From: CAYYNP01 sp964472545
Lineage (GTDB): Bacteria > Planctomycetota > Planctomycetia > Pirellulales > Thermoguttaceae
NCBI GenBank assembly: GCA_964472545.1
Contig: CAYYNP010000018.1
Coordinates: forward strand, 1-63,152
DNA length: 63,152 bases
Direction of reading: 5' to 3'
Shown here: one piece after another, positions 59,527 to 63,152 of the stretch
Position numbering within the stretch: the stretch's first letter is position 1
Layout: every line of letters starts with the position of its first letter
The notes under the pieces: generated by a model
The model's database searches: none
What the model was told of the DNA's origin: nothing
The model's input: the letters and a program-made list of their open reading frames with translations, nothing else
Translations under genes and position numbers: made by a program

Positions 59527-62001
59527 ATGAACCGCAGTAAGGCCTATTCCCCCTATATGGGGATCGCTCTAACCACCCTCTCGGTGATCGTCTTCGAAAT
59601 CTCGCTGACGAAGATTTTCTCGGTCACGCTCTGGTACCACTTTGCCTACCTGGTCGTGTCGCTGGCCCTGTTCGGGCTGGGAGCCGGGGGGCTGGCGGCC
59701 TATTTCCTTCAGGGCCGGCTGCGCTCCGGCGGCCGTACGCTGACCGCGTTGGCGCTGGCGCAAGCGGCCAGCATCGTGCTCTGCCTGGCGTTTCTGGCCA
59801 ATTGCGACATCCGCGTGGGGCTGACGTTGAAAGAGATCGCGGGGCTGGCCATCACCTACGTGGTCTGCTCTTGTCCGTTCGTCGTGGCCGGCATGAACAT
59901 CGCCATGGTGTTGCGGCTGCACAGCCACGACGCGGCCAAACTCTACGCGGCCGACCTGATCGGCTCGGCGGCCGGATGCCTCGTCTTTCTGGCGGCGATC
60001 AGTTTCCTCTCGGGGCCCACGGTCGTGCTGGTTTCGGCCGTGTTGGCCTTGGCCGCGGCCGGCGCCTACTGCCGGCCGTTCTGGCGGTCGATCCCCACGG
60101 CCCGGCTCGCCGCGGTGGCCACGATCGCGGTGGCCGTATTGGGGACCAACCTGGCCACCGATTTCTTCCGCATCAAATACACCAAGAAATACCACGAGAA
60201 CGGCGGCTGTGCCTATGAGAAGTGGTCGCCGTTGGCCCGGATTACGGTCTATCCGAGCGTCTACTTCTCCGAGACCGAGGACTCGCCGTTCGGCTGGGGG
60301 ATGAGCGAGCAGTTCAAGCCGAAGGAGCCGATCGAGCAGTTTTGGATCGAGCAGGACGCCTGCGCCGGCACGCCGATCACGCGCTTCGACGGCGACCTGT
60401 CGAAGCTCGAGTTCCTCAAGTACGACGTGACCTCAATGCCCTACTACGTGGTGGACGACCCGGAAGTGTTCATCATCGGCGCCGGCGGCGGCCGCGACGT
60501 GCTCACGGCGCTGGTCTTCGACAGCCCCCAGATCGTCGCCTGCGACATCAACCCGGTGATCGTCAATCTGGTCAAGGAGGAGTATCGTGACTTCGCCGGC
60601 GATCTGTATCGTCATCCCCGGGTGCAAACCGCGGTAGCCGAAGCCCGCAGCTATATCCGCGGCAGCGACCGGAAATTCGACCTGATCCAGATTTCGCTGA
60701 TCGACAGTTGGGCGGCCACCACGGCGGGCGCGTTTTCGCTGGCCGAAAACAACCTCTACACGGTCGAGGCCTTTGCCGACTACTTCGAGCACCTCAGCGA
60801 CGACGGCATGCTCTCGGTCTCGCGATTCCTGTTCACGCCGCGGAACCAGTCGCTCCGCGTGGTTACCGTCGCCCGGCGGGCGCTGGAGAACCTGGGCGTC
60901 GAGCATCCCGAGTCCCACGTGGCGGTGATCGGCACCTCGAAAGATGAGGGCGTGGCGACCGTGTTGGCCAAGCGGACGCCGTTCTCGACGCAAGAGGCGC
61001 GGCGGATCATCGAGGCGGCCGATCACCTGGGCTTCGAGGTCCTCTACCTGCCCGGCCAGCAGGACGATCGCGACGCCGACTTCGCCGCCGCCTTGACCGC
61101 CACGCCCCTGGAAAGCTACACCGACGCCTCCTTCTTCGATCTCAGCCCGGCCACCGATGACCGGCCGTTCTTCTTCCAGATGGTACCCTTCTCGAAGGCG
61201 TTTCGGGCCTTCTTCGGCGAGAAGCTCGTGGGCCAATGGTTCAACTACTACGCCCCGGGCGTGCTGCTGGCACTGGCCGCCATCTCGGCCGTGCTGATCG
61301 GGCTGTTCTACATCGTGCCGCTGGCCGTCTCCCGCAAGGTCGAGGGCCTGCCGAAGCCGTGGGGGCTTTACTTCATCCTGCTGGGGCGCGGCTTCATGTT
61401 CGTCGAAATCCCGCTGCTGCAAAAGGGCTCCCTCTACCTGGGCCATCCCACGTACAGCCTCTCGATCGTGCTCTTCTCGATGCTCGTCTTCACCGGCATC
61501 GGCAGCTATCTCAGCAGCCGCATCGCCGAGGCCAATCTGGGACGCACGCTCGCCCGGTGCCTGCTGCTCTCCGGCCTGTTGGTGGTCTTGATCACCTTTT
61601 GCCTGGAATGGGTCGTGCCGGCCACGATCGGCCTGCCGCTGGCCGTGAAGATCGCGATCATGGTCTTCTTCACCGGCTCGGTAGCGTTGCTGATGGGCAC
61701 CGCCTTTCCCTCCGGCATTCGCCTATTAGGGCGAAAACACGAAAACGCCATCCCCTGGGTCTGGGCCCTCAACGGCGGCGCCTCGGTATTCGGCTCGATC
61801 GTCTCCATGGCCATCGCCATGAGCACCGGCTACCGCATCACGCTCTTGGCCGGCGCGGGCATCTATCTCTTGGCAGCGGTGGTCGTTTGGCAGTTGATCC
61901 GCTCGTACGGTGCGGCCGACGCGCAGCCGATCAAGTCGGTCGTCCCACGTCCCAAGGGCTTGTTAAGACCTCGGCGTCAGCAGCAGGCGACGAGAAACTG
62001 A
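59527..62001 (+). CDS. Polytopic spermidine-synthase-like membrane protein
   Basis: An 824-residue protein with a central methyltransferase-fold domain (about residues 285-530) flanked by membrane helices (about six before and about eight after). The N-terminal TTLSVIVFEISLTKIFS and the central VFIIGAGGGRDVLTALVFDS (about residues 315-334) and VACDINPVIVNLVKEEY match spermidine-synthase-like proteins. The polyamine-active Asp pair is in ISLIDSW; substrate is not known. The start has GGAAGAAACG before the ATG. Upstream (59301-59526) no gene is seen. Confidence 0.83.
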   Translation: MNRSKAYSPYMGIALTTLSVIVFEISLTKIFSVTLWYHFAYLVVSLALFGLGAGGLAAYFLQGRLRSGGRTLTALALAQAASIVLCLAFLANCDIRVGLTLKEIAGLAITYVVCSCPFVVAGMNIAMVLRLHSHDAAKLYAADLIGSAAGCLVFLAAISFLSGPTVVLVSAVLALAAAGAYCRPFWRSIPTARLAAVATIAVAVLGTNLATDFFRIKYTKKYHENGGCAYEKWSPLARITVYPSVYFSETEDSPFGWGMSEQFKPKEPIEQFWIEQDACAGTPITRFDGDLSKLEFLKYDVTSMPYYVVDDPEVFIIGAGGGRDVLTALVFDSPQIVACDINPVIVNLVKEEYRDFAGDLYRHPRVQTAVAEARSYIRGSDRKFDLIQISLIDSWAATTAGAFSLAENNLYTVEAFADYFEHLSDDGMLSVSRFLFTPRNQSLRVVTVARRALENLGVEHPESHVAVIGTSKDEGVATVLAKRTPFSTQEARRIIEAADHLGFEVLYLPGQQDDRDADFAAALTATPLESYTDASFFDLSPATDDRPFFFQMVPFSKAFRAFFGEKLVGQWFNYYAPGVLLALAAISAVLIGLFYIVPLAVSRKVEGLPKPWGLYFILLGRGFMFVEIPLLQKGSLYLGHPTYSLSIVLFSMLVFTGIGSYLSSRIAEANLGRTLARCLLLSGLLVVLITFCLEWVVPATIGLPLAVKIAIMVFFTGSVALLMGTAFPSGIRLLGRKHENAIPWVWALNGGASVFGSIVSMAIAMSTGYRITLLAGAGIYLLAAVVVWQLIRSYGAADAQPIKSVVPRPKGLLRPRRQQQATRN

Positions 62002-62075
62002 CGCACGGGGCGCCACTGGCCTCGCGCGAGGGCTCGTGGAGAGCGTGCGCTTCCGTCGGTAGTGCTGCATTTCTT

Positions 62076-62096
62076 AGGTGACAGGGACGGTCACCT
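62076..62096. repeat. Short perfect-arm palindrome
   Basis: AGGTGAC, AGGGACG, GTCACCT: the 7-bp arms pair exactly. It overlaps the 3' end of the following small gene and may be a terminator-like hairpin of the membrane protein gene. Confidence 0.5.
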
Positions 62097-62279
62097 GTTA
62101 ACCTCCTTGAAGGCGGTCTCGATTTCTTTGCCTACCTGTTTGGCGATCCCCTCGGCATCGCCATCCGCCACGTCGACACCAGCCGGCAGCTTCTTCCTGA
62201 TGGCCTTACGGAGGTTCTTCGCCACGTCTCGTTCAAGTTGACGAAGCCCTGCTCGATTGACAGTGAACTTCACGTTCAT
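62091..62279 (-). CDS. Small helical orphan protein
   Basis: A 62-residue protein (MNVKFTVNRAGLRQLERDVA, then a KNLRKAIRKKLPAG basic helix) with no recognised family. GGGAG lies 8 bp before the ATG at 62279. It lies on the minus strand, convergent with the spermidine-synthase-like gene. Confidence 0.55.
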   Translation of the reverse strand: MNVKFTVNRAGLRQLERDVAKNLRKAIRKKLPAGVDVADGDAEGIAKQVGKEIETAFKEVNR

Positions 62280-62404
62280 ACTACAGCTCCCGTCGAACTT
62301 CTCGCTCGCCCAAAATAATTGCCATTTGACCGTTGGTCGCGCTCGCATCGCAACTCGGTCCCGCGCCCCTGACTCCGGGTTCCCGAAGTCCTCGTATCGA
62401 TACC

Positions 62405-62671
62405 CTATCGTACGATTCGAACGCTAGCTCGAATCGTTCCTGAATTGCCGCCTAAGTCAATCACGACGTTCCAGTGTCCTTGATGCGGTGGAACCAAGCG
62501 TACCGGCGATCTTGCCATCCATCCGCCGTAGTAAGTGAACGACCGCCCGTGCCGGTAAGCTGAGAAACTGTCGTCATCAAGCACCATCACGTTTGCCTGG
62601 CTATCAAGGCTCACGAGCACTACGCAGTCTTTGCCGCCGTAGAATTCGCTGTGCAGGAAGTCCATTGTCAT
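62405..62671 (-). CDS. DUF1883-like protein
   Basis: An 88-residue small beta protein. MTMDFLHSEFYGGKDCVVLV, SLDSQANVMVLDDDSFSAYR, HGRSFTYYGG, SPVRLVPPHQGHWNVVIDLG are the DUF1883 pattern. DUF1883 is often attached to TIR domains, or found alone near accessory genes. Here its ATG (GAGGAGA upstream) overlaps the stop of the ImmA/IrrE-like gene by 4 bp. Confidence 0.82.
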   Translation of the reverse strand: MTMDFLHSEFYGGKDCVVLVSLDSQANVMVLDDDSFSAYRHGRSFTYYGGWMARSPVRLVPPHQGHWNVVIDLGGNSGTIRASVRIVR

Positions 62672-63152
62672 GTTCTCCTCGGCGCCTTACGGATTCTGCC
62701 GTTCCCCGACAACAGGAGATTCCTGGAGGTCACCGCCGAACGGCGTACGAAGAGTGTTTGAAGGTAGTACCTGTTGAAGAACGACTCGGCTTGGAATTCG
62801 TGGAGTGTGCCGTTGTCGTCCGTCAAGCCGAGCGCGAAGTCCGCCACGATCCCACCCGGTCTTCTTCTTGCGTTAGCATCCAACTGCCCTCGCAGCGATT
62901 CCGGCCTTATTCTGGAGAATGCCCCGGCAAAGGAAGGTGACACGACGAAGTGCCTGCAGCGAGTCTCCTGGTCGTCGGGCTGTTCTTTCCAAGAGGGCGT
63001 GCTAGCGAGCATCGCCATCGGGACTTCAGGGCCAAACTGAACGTACCTTCGTAATGTGGTGGAATACGAGTTGTTGTATCGCTTCTTCAAGCCTTCGAGC
63101 TCCCTTTCCGCACAACCGGCACTCGATTTCCTGGAATTGCCGGCACGCGAGT
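62668..63152 (-). CDS. ImmA/IrrE-like protein, 5' end outside the window
   Basis: About 161 C-terminal residues are visible. The pattern ELEGLKKRYNNSYSTTLRRY, VQFGPEVPMAMLAS, and the later LHEFQAESFFNRYYLQTLFV is like the C-terminal part of ImmA/IrrE-type peptidase regulators after the HExxH domain; this domain would lie outside. The frame is open to the right edge, so the TTG at 63090 is probably not the start. Co-translated with the DUF1883-like gene (ATGA overlap). Confidence 0.55.
   Translation of the reverse strand, partial: SRAGNSRKSSAGCAERELEGLKKRYNNSYSTTLRRYVQFGPEVPMAMLASTPSWKEQPDDQETRCRHFVVSPSFAGAFSRIRPESLRGQLDANARRRPGGIVADFALGLTDDNGTLHEFQAESFFNRYYLQTLFVRRSAVTSRNLLLSGNGRIRKAPRRT

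Overview
The window is high-GC chromosomal DNA from what is most likely a planctomycete, probably of the Pirellula type. The evidence is an LL-diaminopimelate aminotransferase (DapL), a 1,733-residue secreted protein with five haem-binding CXXCH motifs plus LamG-like and propeller regions, a twin-arginine Gfo/Idh/MocA oxidoreductase, secreted DUF1570-like and HEAGH zinc proteases, a beta-lactamase/NamZ fusion, and short intergenic regions full of several families of dispersed palindromic repeats. No rRNA, tRNA, CRISPR array, integrase or transposase was recognised.

Layout. (1) 1-3.7 kb: guaA (its 3' end lies outside the window) and a GT39-like membrane glycosyltransferase. (2) 3.7-17.9 kb, all on the minus strand: a surface-glycan or glycolipid operon of about 14 tightly packed genes. 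It holds Wlb-type amino-sugar genes (Gfo/Idh dehydrogenase, two DegT aminotransferases, hexapeptide N-acetyltransferase), a sugar epimerase, a GT2 glycosyltransferase and an LpxD-like acyltransferase. At its centre is a translationally coupled cassette encoding a short adenylate-forming ligase, an acyl carrier protein, an iron-ADH-like oxidoreductase, a LuxE-like acyl-protein synthetase and a LuxC-like acyl-CoA reductase. No luciferase is present. I infer that the cassette makes a carrier-bound acyl group and reduces it to an aldehyde or alcohol for a glycoconjugate; this is the best candidate for an undescribed system. (3) 18.4-22.2 kb: a CBS-pair protein next to a degenerate HD-GYP protein, a phosphoesterase, a methyltransferase and a lipoprotein. 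(4) 22.2-41.9 kb: planctomycete-type housekeeping and secreted genes, including the pentahaem protein, a DUF5060-like glycoside hydrolase, surE, a membrane-anchored guanidine-deiminase-like protein, a GAF/LuxR regulator, dapL, a DUF3616-like protein, a decayed dinD-like gene and an SDR plus FGGY-kinase pair. (5) 42.0-47.2 kb: cdsA and a CDP-alcohol phosphatidyltransferase, with an accessory run of small orphan genes on either side (DUF6210-like, Cys-rich proteins, an SSAT-like GNAT, a frameshifted transporter). An 82%-identical 72-bp piece of the cdsA 3' end lies directly beyond the DUF6210-like gene, which marks an insertion or duplication junction. (6) 47.5-51.5 kb: a four-gene heavy-metal P-type ATPase operon with HMA_2-like proteins on both sides; the ATPase lacks the CPC metal motif. 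(7) 51.7-62 kb: cell-envelope genes, namely a secreted HEAGH protease, an orphan SecD-like periplasmic domain, a Tat oxidoreductase, the beta-lactamase/NamZ fusion, a DUF1570-like protease and a polytopic spermidine-synthase-like protein. (8) 62-63.15 kb: small accessory genes, including a DUF1883-like protein coupled to the C-terminal part of an apparent ImmA/IrrE-type protein that runs off the right edge.

A recurring theme is REP/REPIN-like palindromic elements. At least eight sequence families sit between genes, and two members lie in frame inside coding sequences (12920-12977 and 2738-2770), where they add residues to the proteins.
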